NCBI GenBank assembly: GCA_900095095.1 | Contig: FMBT01000295.1 | Span: 434,001 to 498,000 of the forward strand | From: Fragilariopsis cylindrus CCMP1102 | Taxonomy: Eukaryota > Bacillariophyta > Bacillariophyceae > Bacillariales > Bacillariaceae | DNA length: 64,000 nucleotides | Reading direction: 5' to 3' | Part shown: piece after piece, positions 20,595-31,029 of the stretch | How the letters are laid out: every line of letters begins with the position of its first letter | Numbering within the stretch: the stretch's first letter is position 1 | Position numbers and translations under genes: made by a program | Notes under the pieces: generated by a model | The model's input: the letters and a program-made list of their open reading frames with translations, nothing else | Told to the model about the DNA's origin: nothing | Database searches by the model: none

Positions 20595-21223
20595 TATTAT
20601 AATTTTCTTTTCCTTTCAATGTTGAATGTATCTTGAAAAGAAATGCGTATGATGCTGCAATTCTAAGTTGAAGGTACTGACGGAGAGTATTAGATAAAAG
20701 TTAATGATTTGCGGGTGATTCTTTCTGTTTCCGGTTCTACACAGGTATGGGCTACAGTAGTACGGCAGTTAGTACGAATATCATGTTCAGTACAGTAATG
20801 ACATGGCTCTACGGAGTGGCTCCACTGTACTGTACTACTGTATGATTGAAGAAAAGGTAGTATGCATTTGTTGAATAGTACTGGCTTAGGCCTTTAGAAA
20901 AGGAATCGAACGAATCGAATCAAATTCGAAAATCAAATCGAATGAATGAATGAATCAATCTCCACGATTAAATTTATTACGCCGAAAAACACGAAGCGAG
21001 AACTTCTTCTAAACCACTAATATATATATATATAGTATATGAAACAGTTTTAAAGATATTATGTGTACTTAATTTGATTCTCTATATATATATTTTGTAT
21101 TTATCTATTAGTATTTACAGTATAGCGTAGCGTAGTCCCCCAAATCATTTATATTTAATCAGCATGATTAATAAATAAATGATGATATTATGTACATGGG
21201 TATGGGCATGATGATTTCATGAT
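20595..21223. other. Spacer with TACTGTA cluster and GAATCGAAT-type tract
   Basis: Four TACAGTA/TACTGTA sites (20753, 20791, 20828, 20836) cluster about 160-250 bases upstream of the TRAPPC6 start. A GAATCGAA/AAATC tract lies at about 20,905-20,955 and TA tracts at about 21,020-21,035. It also holds the 3' end of the cyclin gene. Confidence 0.65.
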
Positions 21224-22153
21224 TTAACAATCGCAAGATGTTGCAACCGTACGTGGACTTGTATGAATACTATTGCTTTTTGATTCGGTAGTGATGCATG
21301 ATGATGATGATGATGATGTGTCCATCTTGCTGCTGCTTGAGTTCTTGCTATTGTTCAATTTTTGGCACATGAGACTGTTGTCGTCGCTGCCATTCATGAG
21401 TTCATATATTGCTATACGCAATTCTTGAATTTCTTTATCATCAACTAAAAGAGTCTTTCCCATAGTTGTTTCAAAGTTGGTAAAGAACATATCATCATCA
21501 GTACAACTATCAATTGCATTCAGCATACAAGCCAATGCAATAGATGAACCATTGTATGAACATAAGTCATATTCATTCACGGTCAACTCAATTTGGAATC
21601 TTGTAATGTCTAAGATGGTTTCTTTTTCATATGAACTGAGAAGATGATCAGGAACTAAATCATTGATGATCATTCGAACAAAGCTCATTGCAGTTGGTGG
21701 ATTAACTCTCCATTGAATTGCCTGTAGCATCTTGTATTCCATTGCTTCTACTGCAGCTGCAGTATGTACTCCTCGACTAAGCGTTGATACCAAATTTGGA
21801 TCCATCGCTTCCTGTTCATGAATCTTTACACTGCTGTACAATGCAGTCATTGCAGCAAGTTGGTACATGTTTCGGTCAAGTAAGATTTCTTGTCCGGTAG
21901 GTGATGACATAAACCGATCAAGACAATTCATTGAGATAGCAACTGTTTCTCTTTTGTATTGGCAAAAATCAGCAATCTCATTACACCATTTGGCCATGAC
22001 AAATCTACATGATGCATCAACAGGTGTATCAAGAGCGGTTGTGGCAATTCTAGGTAATTCAGATAGATAATCAGTTACGCTGTACCCGTGATTATCTTCT
22101 TGACTTCTCATGGCTTCGATTGTTTCAAGGGTTTGTTCTGTAGAAGAATTCAT
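21224..22153 (-). CDS. Cyclin, diatom-specific (dsCYC) type
   Basis: A single exon of 309 residues. The cyclin N-box covers about residues 35-150: RFVMAKWCNEIADFCQYKRE, then AISMNCLDRFMSS, then YQLAAMTALYSSVKIHEQ. The MAKW and conserved Lys of the cyclin box are present. The second helical bundle (about 155-265) starts LQAIQWRVNPPTAMSFVRMI, with W-R-V-N-P-P-T matching the ML..L.W...PPT block. The short N-terminus, lack of a destruction box and Ser-rich tail resemble the large diatom-specific cyclin group, some members of which link nutrients or light to the cell cycle. A CDK partner role is inferred. No regulatory site is recognised. Confidence 0.88.
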   Translation of the reverse strand: MNSSTEQTLETIEAMRSQEDNHGYSVTDYLSELPRIATTALDTPVDASCRFVMAKWCNEIADFCQYKRETVAISMNCLDRFMSSPTGQEILLDRNMYQLAAMTALYSSVKIHEQEAMDPNLVSTLSRGVHTAAAVEAMEYKMLQAIQWRVNPPTAMSFVRMIINDLVPDHLLSSYEKETILDITRFQIELTVNEYDLCSYNGSSIALACMLNAIDSCTDDDMFFTNFETTMGKTLLVDDKEIQELRIAIYELMNGSDDNSLMCQKLNNSKNSSSSKMDTSSSSSSCITTESKSNSIHTSPRTVATSCDC

Positions 22154-23916
22154 GATTGCTTTGTGATCTTATTGTTAGTTTGAAGAAGATGGGAATGATT
22201 TTATGTTACGATCAAAAGACTTTGGATGTATTGTGATAAAGACAAGGTGAAAGTATGAAGTAAATGTTGGTGGTTTTGGTTGTTGGTTTTCCTATCGTGG
22301 TTGTTTAAAATTGAGATTTATTATTGTATTTGTGAGATAAGTGAACAAAAAACATGTGAAATGTATGGCGCATAAAAAAGCACGAGTGAATGCCTGAGCA
22401 TCAATCGTGTAATTTCTGTTTTATTTTTGGTCAGCCAAACCACCCAACACTTCCTCTGTCAGATGCAAATGCGGTATTACCTCGCATATACCGTTTCGTG
22501 TTGAAGTTCTTCCGAACTCCACGTCGCACACGATAAGTTTTCTTCCGTTTTGCCGAACAAATATGACCCAAAATGCCTGTCGAGGCTCTATTAATATCTA
22601 AATAAGCAAATAAATTTTTATTTCGCGCGAGTCGATTGATTGATTCATTCATGGTAATAATCATTCGAAAGCAACTAAAATGTAATCGAGACGCGCGCAA
22701 GTAAAACATTGGATTAGATATAGGTTTATCGTAGCACTTTCCCTTCAAGTTAGAAATCATTAAACTACAGACATCTGAGTCATTTTAAAACAAAGCATGC
22801 ATGAGCATTGTTCGCTATTTTTAATACTTCATGCATGACTTTTGTGCGCTTTTATAATGTTCGCTATTATTGCCTCAACTACACTTATAACAAAACGAGG
22901 TCGACGTTCTTTTTTTGTATTGAGAATAATGCATGCTTCTTTCTCAAACTGACTTACATATACTTCAACAGTCATCATTACGAACTTGTTAATCCACCTC
23001 GATGTATCACAAATTGTCAGTACGAACTTGTTAATCCACCTCGATGTATCACAAATTGTCGTAGAGGTATGGCATAATATGATCGCGTCACGACTTGACA
23101 ACAACTCACGACTGAAGTCAGAGGTGAAAAGTTCTTCTTTCACGTGCCAAAGAGAACACATCGCGACACCAATCATCATTATTCCGGTAAAATTCTATTC
23201 TGCCGGTGTTACCGGTACAATGCTAGTCGTAGTCTACATATATACTAGTCGTACTAGTCGTAGTACGATAGTAAATTGCTCAAGACTTTTCCACGTTTCT
23301 CGGTAAATACGGTAATATAGAATTACCGTGAACGTTTGATGCAAGCAGCAGCAACTCTTAAGGTTACTGTACATCATAACAGAACAACGTGGTAATCGTA
23401 TTTGTGTACCAGTGTGAACGTTGTACTAGTATAACAAAGCGCACGTGGTAATCGTATTTGTGTACTGTACCAGTGTGTACATTCTTGTACTAGGAGTATA
23501 ACAAAGCTCCCTATGTAGTCGCACCTACCTACCTACCTACTGTACACTACTACTGTATCCTGTGTATTCCTAGATTCATACTATTGTTTTAAAATCTTAA
23601 ACAAGACAGCTGCATCCACAAACTCTATACTATTGTCCATTGTACTGGTGGAAAATTGTTAGGGTAAACAAGATTGTGTCATCATTGTGTAGAATGCGAA
23701 TTTGAAATTTGGTTCGAGAACCTAAACGAAAAAATGATTCATATAATGAAGATAATTTTATTTGAAGATAGAATGCTGAATGTTGAAAAATCATATTTTT
23801 TATTTTACAATGATGCTAATTAACACTAATTAATGATACAAGTTACTATGTATACAGCATTTGTTGTTGTTTTTATGAATTATGAACCGCATTTAACTTA
23901 CTTCCACCTTATATAA
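22154..23916. other. Gene-poor spacer with small direct repeats
   Basis: About 1.76 kb between the cyclin gene and the TPR gene, both minus strand. It contains a duplicated 40-base unit (22979-23018 and 23021-23060), an imperfect repeat of ACGTGGTAATCGTATTTGTGTAC (23,387 and 23,449 regions) and five TACTGTA sites (23365-23557). A 109-codon minus-strand ORF (22431-22760) is basic but unrecognised and not supported. Confidence 0.55.
22979..23060. repeat. Tandem direct repeat, 2 x 40 bases
   Basis: Two identical 40-base copies (TACGAACTTGTTAATCC...ATTGTC) are separated by AG. A very recent tandem duplication. Confidence 0.95.
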
Positions 23917-26136
23917 TTAAGCAACAGCTGCACATGATGGGTTGGTTTTTGATAACCCATAAAAATTGTAGCCTGCAATAACCAGTGTCTCTCCTGGTCG
24001 TTGGTTTGCTTCGTATATTCGGGAGGCTTCCGCGTAGCATTTCATCATATCCACAGTTTTTCCGAGTTGTAGGTAAACATTACCAAGAAGATTTAATAGT
24101 CGTGCCATAGAACCTGACTTGTTCGAATCTTGAGTTCGATTCCTTGAAAGTTTGAGTTCAATATTGAGCGCTTCGTTGAAGTAACGAAGAGCCTCGTTAA
24201 TTTGACCCATCTGCTGATGTACTTGTCCCAAATGTTGCAGTGTTAAGACGACATCTGGATGGTCGTCACCCAATGCTTTCCTTTCCACTCTTAGGGTTTC
24301 CTTATACATCTCAACGGCGATATCGTCTTCACCTGTTTCGAAGTGGATGGTCGCAATATTATACCACAGGATTGCCACATCTCGATGATCTCGTCCAAGA
24401 ATCTTACTTCTAATTCGTAGACTTTCACCAAAGCACTTCTTGGCCAAGTCAAAAAAGTCTTGCTTGAAGAGAACGAGACCAATTGAATTGAGTGTTGATG
24501 CAACATCCAAATGTTCGTCGGTTCCATAACAATGTCGTCGGATGCGAAGTGCTTCTTGGTAGGACTCAAACGAGGATTCATAATCACGAATATGATACTG
24601 CATCAAACCGATACTTGACAATGTTTCGGCGACTGAAAGACTTTCCCGTCCAAATGCTGTCATTTGCATCTTGCATGCTGCCATGTACGCAGTAAGAGCG
24701 TTTTCGTGTTCACCAAGCTGCTTGTGGATGTGTGCGATGTTAACGAGAGTGATGATCGTATGAGGGTGGTTGGCGGGTAGTACCTTGCGTTCAATCTCAA
24801 GTCCTTTCTTGTAATGGCTCATGGCTGTAGTAAAGTTCTTCATCTCGTAACAAATGTTTCCCAACTTGTTCAATGTCGTAGCGACATCAGTACTATAGAT
24901 GTTGTCGAAGTTTTTCTGTAGTTCGAGGGCACGGGAGAAGTAAAATAGTGCCATATTCAGGTCGGATTTCTCTTGGTAGATTTCTGCGATACCCTTAAGG
25001 ACCAGAGCCATGTCCTTCGAACCAGAATCCATAGGCATAACAGATGAAGCGATACGGAGAAACTCTTTGTAGTACGATAACGATTCATCCAATCGACCGA
25101 TCTGATGACAAGTCTGTCCAATATTGTAAACGGTAGCGGCAACATCCACCGAATCGCTACCGAGAATTTCACGTCTACTTCTTAAGGATTCTTCGTACAC
25201 ATCTAATGATTCCTGAAACTTTGATTGAAGGTAGTACACCCGGCCGATGTTATTTAATACCGTAGCGATAGCAACCTTGTTCGATCGATTCATATTCGTC
25301 ATTGATCTATATATATTAAGACTTTCACGGAACATCTCCATCGCCAATTCAGTGTTGTTGTTGATCTGACTATTAAAGTGAAGAACTCCAACACAATTCA
25401 AAGATGCTGCCAAGTGAACGGAACTTCCCAGATCCATTTCGGAGACAAGTAATAGAGCACGTTTGTAGTACATACTTGCTTTGTCGTCATTTCCTAACCT
25501 ATGATTGCAGTAACCTAGACAATGAAGGGTCTTTAATGCGAGAAGAGAACTGGAATCTTTTGGGTGATTACACGCTGCAAGTGAACGGTGGAACCAAGTG
25601 CTTGCATCATTGTAGAGTTTTTGTCTCGTGTAGGTTTGACCGATGTTGTAATATAGAGTAGAGGAGATAATATCTGGATTTGACGTATCGTTTAGTGCCA
25701 TTGGACTATCGTATACTCTCATTCCCTCGTCGTATTCGGTACGACTTGTCTTGTCCTTTCTGCGTGTATCATTGTTCAATTGCGATGGGGCACTACAAGA
25801 GCTTCTACTGTTATCAACTTTGGTTTGTTGTTGAAGTCCTTGGCATTTCGATACCTTCAACGACGAAGACGATTCGATACACGTCGATGTAATTGGATCT
25901 AAAAGAAATGTTCGATCAACACGACATAAGGCTTGGGAGAAGAACTGTTCTGCTTTGTTGTGATGCCCTAGATGGTAGTTGGTAATACCGATTTCTGTCA
26001 ATAGCAAGACCGTATCAATCGTCGGTGATGGCTCTGGTCGTCTCATTTTCTTTTGTGGTCGCTGTTCCATAATATCGAGACTCATATACATATCAGGCTG
26101 ATCTTGTATGTTATTGCTTAGAAGGGAGCTGTTCAT
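23917..26136 (-). CDS. Kinesin-light-chain-like TPR protein (about 14 TPRs)
   Basis: A single exon of 739 residues. After an about 30-residue leader, 14 tetratricopeptide repeats can be counted by eye, mostly spaced about 42 residues apart as in kinesin light chains (TPR_12 type). Typical units are LNNIGRVYYLQSKFQESLDV, LGNICYEMKNFTTAMSHYKK and LHLGQ-like repeats near the end. An about 60-residue Ser/Asn-rich insert sits between repeats 1 and 2. No kinase, motor or membrane domain is present. TPR solenoids bind partner proteins; diatoms carry many such KLC-like genes of unknown role, so cargo or complex cannot be given. Confidence 0.88.
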   Translation of the reverse strand: MNSSLLSNNIQDQPDMYMSLDIMEQRPQKKMRRPEPSPTIDTVLLLTEIGITNYHLGHHNKAEQFFSQALCRVDRTFLLDPITSTCIESSSSLKVSKCQGLQQQTKVDNSRSSCSAPSQLNNDTRRKDKTSRTEYDEGMRVYDSPMALNDTSNPDIISSTLYYNIGQTYTRQKLYNDASTWFHRSLAACNHPKDSSSLLALKTLHCLGYCNHRLGNDDKASMYYKRALLLVSEMDLGSSVHLAASLNCVGVLHFNSQINNNTELAMEMFRESLNIYRSMTNMNRSNKVAIATVLNNIGRVYYLQSKFQESLDVYEESLRSRREILGSDSVDVAATVYNIGQTCHQIGRLDESLSYYKEFLRIASSVMPMDSGSKDMALVLKGIAEIYQEKSDLNMALFYFSRALELQKNFDNIYSTDVATTLNKLGNICYEMKNFTTAMSHYKKGLEIERKVLPANHPHTIITLVNIAHIHKQLGEHENALTAYMAACKMQMTAFGRESLSVAETLSSIGLMQYHIRDYESSFESYQEALRIRRHCYGTDEHLDVASTLNSIGLVLFKQDFFDLAKKCFGESLRIRSKILGRDHRDVAILWYNIATIHFETGEDDIAVEMYKETLRVERKALGDDHPDVVLTLQHLGQVHQQMGQINEALRYFNEALNIELKLSRNRTQDSNKSGSMARLLNLLGNVYLQLGKTVDMMKCYAEASRIYEANQRPGETLVIAGYNFYGLSKTNPSCAAVA

Positions 26137-27548
26137 CTTGTTGTGTGTTTCTTATTTCTGTGTATTTGGATGAAAGGAAGAGATTGTTTTGTTGTCGATG
26201 TATTTGATTTTGATTCTATGATATGAACAGATACTGTATGTAATCCAGTTACCATCATATACAGCAGTAGTTCTATGTACCGGTGGTAGGGGGTGTTTAA
26301 AACGCGATACGGTAACGTTACTGAGTATGTATGTGGTGGATCGTAAAAGAACAAAATTCTTTGTTCGGAGTAATTTTCAATCGGAAAAATTAATAGCTTA
26401 TGTCATGACGGAGGAACTAAAGCATTTGGCGGATTTATAATGGTTTTTTTGATTTTAACTCTTCTCTTTTGATATTACAAACGCATTATTATTCTGAATC
26501 TAGTGTCTCTTCAATATATATGAGCGCACATTATTTGTTTATCGTCATCGACTCAAAAATTCGAATAAAAATAAATAGCGTACTGACTTTATCTATTTTT
26601 ACTCATCGCTCATGTCGCTTGGTCAGTCAAAAGATGTGATCTTTAACTACTGTACTAGTACGCTGCAAACAAAAGATGACAAACACTGCTTCTTATTAAT
26701 TATTTGTAACAACGAACTGACTGTTTCACAAAAGAGAAATAAGTACAAAATATAATATTCCTCCGTCGAAAAGTTTTCCAGTTTTTAATGTCATAAGGCC
26801 GAAGAATGACTTTACACAATAAAAAGCATGAATAAAAATATTGAATCAGCTTCTCTACCTTGTTTCCAGGGGAGAACCGAGAGAATGCTGCAAGTTCTCC
26901 TAGCTAGCTGAGTTACAGCATACGGTATTATATATTATATATTATAATATGTGCACCACGCTGACAGTAGTTTGATGGATTACTTCTTAACTTTTGTATC
27001 AACACCAAAAATAGTCAGGCTTTGAATTGGTGATTCTACTATCGATGATGAATTTGATTAATGGTTGACGCAAAATTTACTACACACAAACACATACATG
27101 ATATTATATAGACCAATAACAAAAAAAACTAGACTACGCTATAAACTAACTATTAATTATACAAAACTATAAGGAAAGGACACCAAACACACCAGCTAGA
27201 TTCTATCATTTGTTAGCTGTTATTTTGTTCATTATTTGTTGTTGATAATGTGGTGTATTTCTCTTCTCTCTCTCTTTCTCTCTCCTATCTTGTCATGCAA
27301 AATTTACCCCTCAATTGTTTACACCTACCGTACTGTAGGCTCTCCACAGAAAATTCTGTCTACTTGTATCTTATTTTCTGTCAAGTACTTCTCTCTCAAA
27401 TACACACCACACACACGCACTCACACGCACACCGCCATTACACTCTATGTACAATGGTAGTCCGACGCAAGATTCGGCGATTAAAAACCGCGCGCCTATA
27501 TAATTTTTATGACATGTGCTAATTTTCCTAAGTAAATAATTGAAGAGT

Positions 27549-27570
27549 CAAAAGTACAATTGTACTTTTG
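27549..27570. repeat. Perfect 22-base palindrome
   Basis: The sequence from 27549 to 27570 (centre CAATTG) reads the same on both strands. It sits in the first of two related direct-repeat units about 101-103 bases apart; the second unit (about 27,640-27,692) has a decayed version. Confidence 0.95.
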
Positions 27571-28059
27571 TCGATTCGATTTAATTTAGAATAGTACAAC
27601 ACACTGGAAAAAACTACTAGTAAATATACAGTGAAAATTATTGAAGCGTCAATTGTACAATTTTGTATTTTGTCGATTCGATCTAATTCTTAATAATTAA
27701 TTAATTCTATCTAAGGTAACGTTACGTAAATACAGAAAATTTTCCAGTCGGCGGTGGAAATGATATGAATAACGGATGAATTAGGAAAACAGATACGGGC
27801 CTCATGCCAAAGGGACAGCACTTCGGAATACAGTTCGTTGTAATGGGAGGGGCCATGCTCAGTTGACTGGCAGCCAGAAATAGAGAATGATAGTAAAAGA
27901 AGGATGCAACAAATAATGAAAAAAAGCAGCAGTTAGAATAGAATTTTAAATTGATAGAATTGATAGCAACAGAGAGATCACAGCAGAGAGAACAAACATC
28001 AATCCGCTACGCAAATGAAAATCCCATGGTCGAATACGAAAGAAGCGATAAATAAATGA

Positions 28060-28371
28060 ATGAATGAAGTAACAATAATAAACCACAACAGCAACGACGA
28101 CGACAACGACAACGACAGACAATCAAAATCAGACAAATCAGAGATCCAGGAATCCATTCCAATCATTATTTCCATCAGCAACACGTTGTATTCGAAGAAC
28201 AAAGCCGCAAATAGGAAGAATGTTATTGAAACAAAGCCAACAACAACAACAACAATGACGACGACGACGACGGATGGCAAAAATGAAGAATCAATTGATT
28301 TGGGTCCTGAAGCAACTCCAGAACACCATAAAAAGTTACACAATCATTCAGTAATACAAGCAACAACGTAA
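28060..28371 (+). CDS. Doubtful low-complexity hypothetical protein
   Basis: A 103-codon ORF rich in N, D, S, T and K, with a T run encoded by ACA/ACG repeats. Composition resembles linkers of real genes in this window, but no domain is visible, and the reverse strand also has an open frame made of the same repeats. It could be a small real gene, an exon, or chance. Confidence 0.2.
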   Translation: MNEVTIINHNSNDDDNDNDRQSKSDKSEIQESIPIIISISNTLYSKNKAANRKNVIETKPTTTTTMTTTTTDGKNEESIDLGPEATPEHHKKLHNHSVIQATT

Positions 28372-28745
28372 ACACGCAACAACAAACGATTAAAATGGTG
28401 GGATAGGTTGGAAATGAGACAATACCATGGTCAATATTATTATTTTGCTTTTTATTTGGTTGAATTGAATTTATGAATAGAATATTATGTTTACCTAGTA
28501 ATAACGCGTAAAAGGATTTTTACTGGAAAAACCCTCGTACAAAGGAAAATATTTAAAATAAGACTAGCATTTACACGGTGAACGAGGATGACAAGCGAAT
28601 TATTTCAATCGTGAGTTTGGTTGAGTATACGCAAACTCTCGCGGGATCCCAAATTTTGAAACTAGTGAATCAAAGCAGCGTCTAAGTACCAAAATTTAAA
28701 CGCGACTAAATTCTCTAAATAAATTGAATGAGACAACATACAAGT

Positions 28746-28841
28746 CTAAGTAATCAGGAAAGGCCAGATACAATTATCTAAGTAATCAGGAGAGGCATCA
28801 TACAATTATCTAAGTAAATCAGGAGAGGCAGAGTACAATTT
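28746..28841. repeat. Three tandem copies of a 32-base unit
   Basis: Units starting CTAAGTAATCAGGA at 28746, 28778 and 28810 end in TACAATTAT or TACAATTTA. They differ at a few positions. Confidence 0.9.
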
Positions 28842-28892
28842 ATAGTACTTAACAATTTAATATGTGTTTCGATTGAATGATCAAAAGTACAA

Positions 28893-28928
28893 TTTTTAAA
28901 GCACGTGCTCTTTTTAAAGCACGTGCTC
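28893..28928. repeat. Exact 18-base tandem duplication carrying AGCACGTGCT palindromes
   Basis: TTTTTAAAGCACGTGCTC occurs twice head to tail. Each copy contains the palindrome AGCACGTGCT with a CACGTG core, the E-box/G-box bound by bHLH and bZIP factors in other eukaryotes. Another GCACGTGCT lies at about 29,231. All are upstream of the CpeT-like gene (29,539). Confidence 0.9.
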
Positions 28929-29538
28929 AATGATGTGCTTTTTTTTTCACAAAAATCTCCCCCCGTAACTCAGAATTGAATTTTCCGACAATGGTGTAAC
29001 CGCCTTATCTAGACGACAGACTACATTTCTATCCCATCTTTCCTAATCTTTTCACAACTCGTAACAAAGGAAAGACTCGCCATCATACTGTAATTTTCCT
29101 CGTCTTCAGGGGGCGAAAACAAGCCGCCCTTCATACTTGAAAAACAACAGTATGATCACTCTTCTTTTCTTTTTGTTACTCGTCGTTCGGCGCAACTCGT
29201 TTTTATAGCACGCACTCGTCTTCGACTCGCACGTGCTAAAAACTCGTCGCGCGAATTAGTAAAGACGTCATACATATAGTAAGCTACCTATGCTATAGTA
29301 CCTACTTATCGTATGTATTATCAGTCCCCTCTTAAATTGTATCCCGGAGCGCCTTATTCTTGAATTTTCTAAAAATCACTTTGCGTCACAATCGAACAAT
29401 ACAATGTGGCTGGTTGACCTTAAGTTAGTTGACCTTACTGAAACCATTACCGGTAGGCAGAGAGGATGATCGTTACCGATTCATCAACAATAGGAGAGAC
29501 CAATTGATAATACTTTTATACTCACATTCAATCGAAAA

Positions 29539-30786
29539 ATGCGACTGTTTTCTTCCCGAATTCTCGGCTTCCAATTCTACATCGGTGTTGTCTTCGTGGT
29601 GATAGGATGTACTACTAGTATCTTCTCCACTTCGCTCATCATAGTGGAAGCTTTTTCTGTTGGCAAGCAATATTGCCGCGGTGGTGCTAGATACAGTGGT
29701 CGTCATAGTGCCGTTACCGGTACCTTCCAAGAAATGGTCGTCGAACCATGTGAAAGTACAAGTTCGGTTGACGGTGTCGGCGATGGCGATGGTGAGTCGT
29801 CACACGAGAAGGTCACGAAAATTCTTTCAGAATGGTTTCAGGGAGATTTTGATAACTACGCACAAGTTGTCGAAGATCGAAAAAATGGCTTATTACCAAG
29901 AGAGGGTGGAGGACATGAACATTTTCATTGCACACTCGTCCCTGTAACGGAATCAACTCGGTTGGCGGCATTTTTTTTCGACGGGAATCCCAATAGGATT
30001 TTTCGATTTCGGTACTACGAATTGCTGACACCAACTATTATTAATGACGTCGACCACCAGCACAGCAATAATGTCACCGTAGAAATGAGACTGAACACTT
30101 TGCACCCAGAACTAGAACAACTACTGAAATCTCACTCAACCGATCCATTAAGTTGGCCGGATATATTTAAAAACTTCCAACACGAAGGAGTCAGTAGTAA
30201 TAGCAGTAGTGGTAGTAGTAGCAGTAGTGGTAGCGATGAAAAGAATCAGAAAGTTATTCCATTGTCAAAGTGTGAAATTGTATGGTCCTTTGATAAGGAT
30301 CCCATCCAGCATTCGTATATATCATCAGACGACGGCAAAGATGATGAAGCTGAAAATATGTCACTACACGCAGTGATGGTACATGGAGAGCAAGTGGTTA
30401 ACTCAACGATTGTTCCGGGAATGCAGATTCGTATTCTCGATCAGTTATCTTTATATCAACATGTGTTCTATATCAACGATCGTGGATTTGATCCTATTAC
30501 TGGAGCATTTATATATGGAAATCAACGAGATATTCCATATCGGCTGGAACGAGTATCAAATATTTTACCCAGTGCAACATCTGCTGCTGACGACGACGAC
30601 GGCTCCTCAAGTACTGCCGATAGACGAGAAAGATTGCAACTGGAAGTGATAAATCCAGAATTAGAATGGACAATTGGGCCGAAATATAGAACAATTGAAG
30701 AATACGATAGCAAACTGAAGGTTATCGGTGGCCCGTCAACTGGGATTAACAAAAAGGATTTTAAGAGTGGTCAGGGCAAATCATGA
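29539..30786 (+). CDS. Plastid-targeted CpeT/CpcT-like protein (T-type bilin lyase family)
   Basis: A single exon of 415 residues. A hydrophobic signal (about residues 12-36) ends VEAF-S, an AF-type junction for diatom plastid import. The CpeT/CpcT domain starts at about residue 95: ILSEWFQGDFDNYAQVVEDR, then HEHFHCTLVPV, AAFFFDGNPNRIFRFRYYEL, then MRLNTLHPELEQLL and, later, GFDPITGAFIYGNQ. These follow the L..WF.G.FDN..Q family start and the P.RxRxY strand. Cyanobacterial CpcT attaches phycocyanobilin to phycobiliproteins, which diatoms lack, so substrate and role here are unknown. A Ser/Gly run and acidic segments interrupt the domain. Upstream CACGTG palindromes lie at 28,893-28,928. Confidence 0.82.
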   Translation: MRLFSSRILGFQFYIGVVFVVIGCTTSIFSTSLIIVEAFSVGKQYCRGGARYSGRHSAVTGTFQEMVVEPCESTSSVDGVGDGDGESSHEKVTKILSEWFQGDFDNYAQVVEDRKNGLLPREGGGHEHFHCTLVPVTESTRLAAFFFDGNPNRIFRFRYYELLTPTIINDVDHQHSNNVTVEMRLNTLHPELEQLLKSHSTDPLSWPDIFKNFQHEGVSSNSSSGSSSSSGSDEKNQKVIPLSKCEIVWSFDKDPIQHSYISSDDGKDDEAENMSLHAVMVHGEQVVNSTIVPGMQIRILDQLSLYQHVFYINDRGFDPITGAFIYGNQRDIPYRLERVSNILPSATSAADDDDGSSSTADRRERLQLEVINPELEWTIGPKYRTIEEYDSKLKVIGGPSTGINKKDFKSGQGKS

Positions 30787-31029
30787 TCTTCTTTCTCTTG
30801 AAACAATGTCCGCTTTTTCTTTTCTTTCGGGGTATTGATGATAGATAGATAGAACGCATTTATGCTGATAATTCCTATAGTATTCAATATGACCGACCTA
30901 CAGTACTACAATTTCTAAAATATATGCAAATATTATGGATTATTTGTACGCTTCTTTTTTTCTGAAGACTTAGCTACATGGAGCTATTATGATGCTTGCG
31001 TTAGTCAAGGTTGTTTCGTTTCTTTTACT

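Larger units (their letters stand above)
26137..29538. other. 3.4-kb gene-poor region with palindrome and small repeats
   Basis: This is the longest stretch without a supported gene. It holds two copies of a unit ending TTTGTCGATTCGAT (about 27,539-27,590 and 27,640-27,692), the first with a perfect 22-base palindrome, a three-copy 32-base repeat, a duplicated CACGTG-bearing 18-mer, and simple CT and CA tracts (27,256-27,286 and 27,405-27,432). A 103-codon low-complexity ORF (28060-28371) is listed separately. No transposase, reverse transcriptase or terminal repeats were recognised. Confidence 0.55.

Noticed and set aside
22431-22760. Basic 109-codon minus-strand ORF
   Set aside because: Arg/Lys-rich and slightly ribosomal-protein-like at the end, but no family is recognisable and the flanks are ordinary spacer.
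24121-24160. tRNA-like B-box word (GTTCGATTCC)
   Set aside because: It lies within the TPR coding sequence, with no matching A box or cloverleaf.
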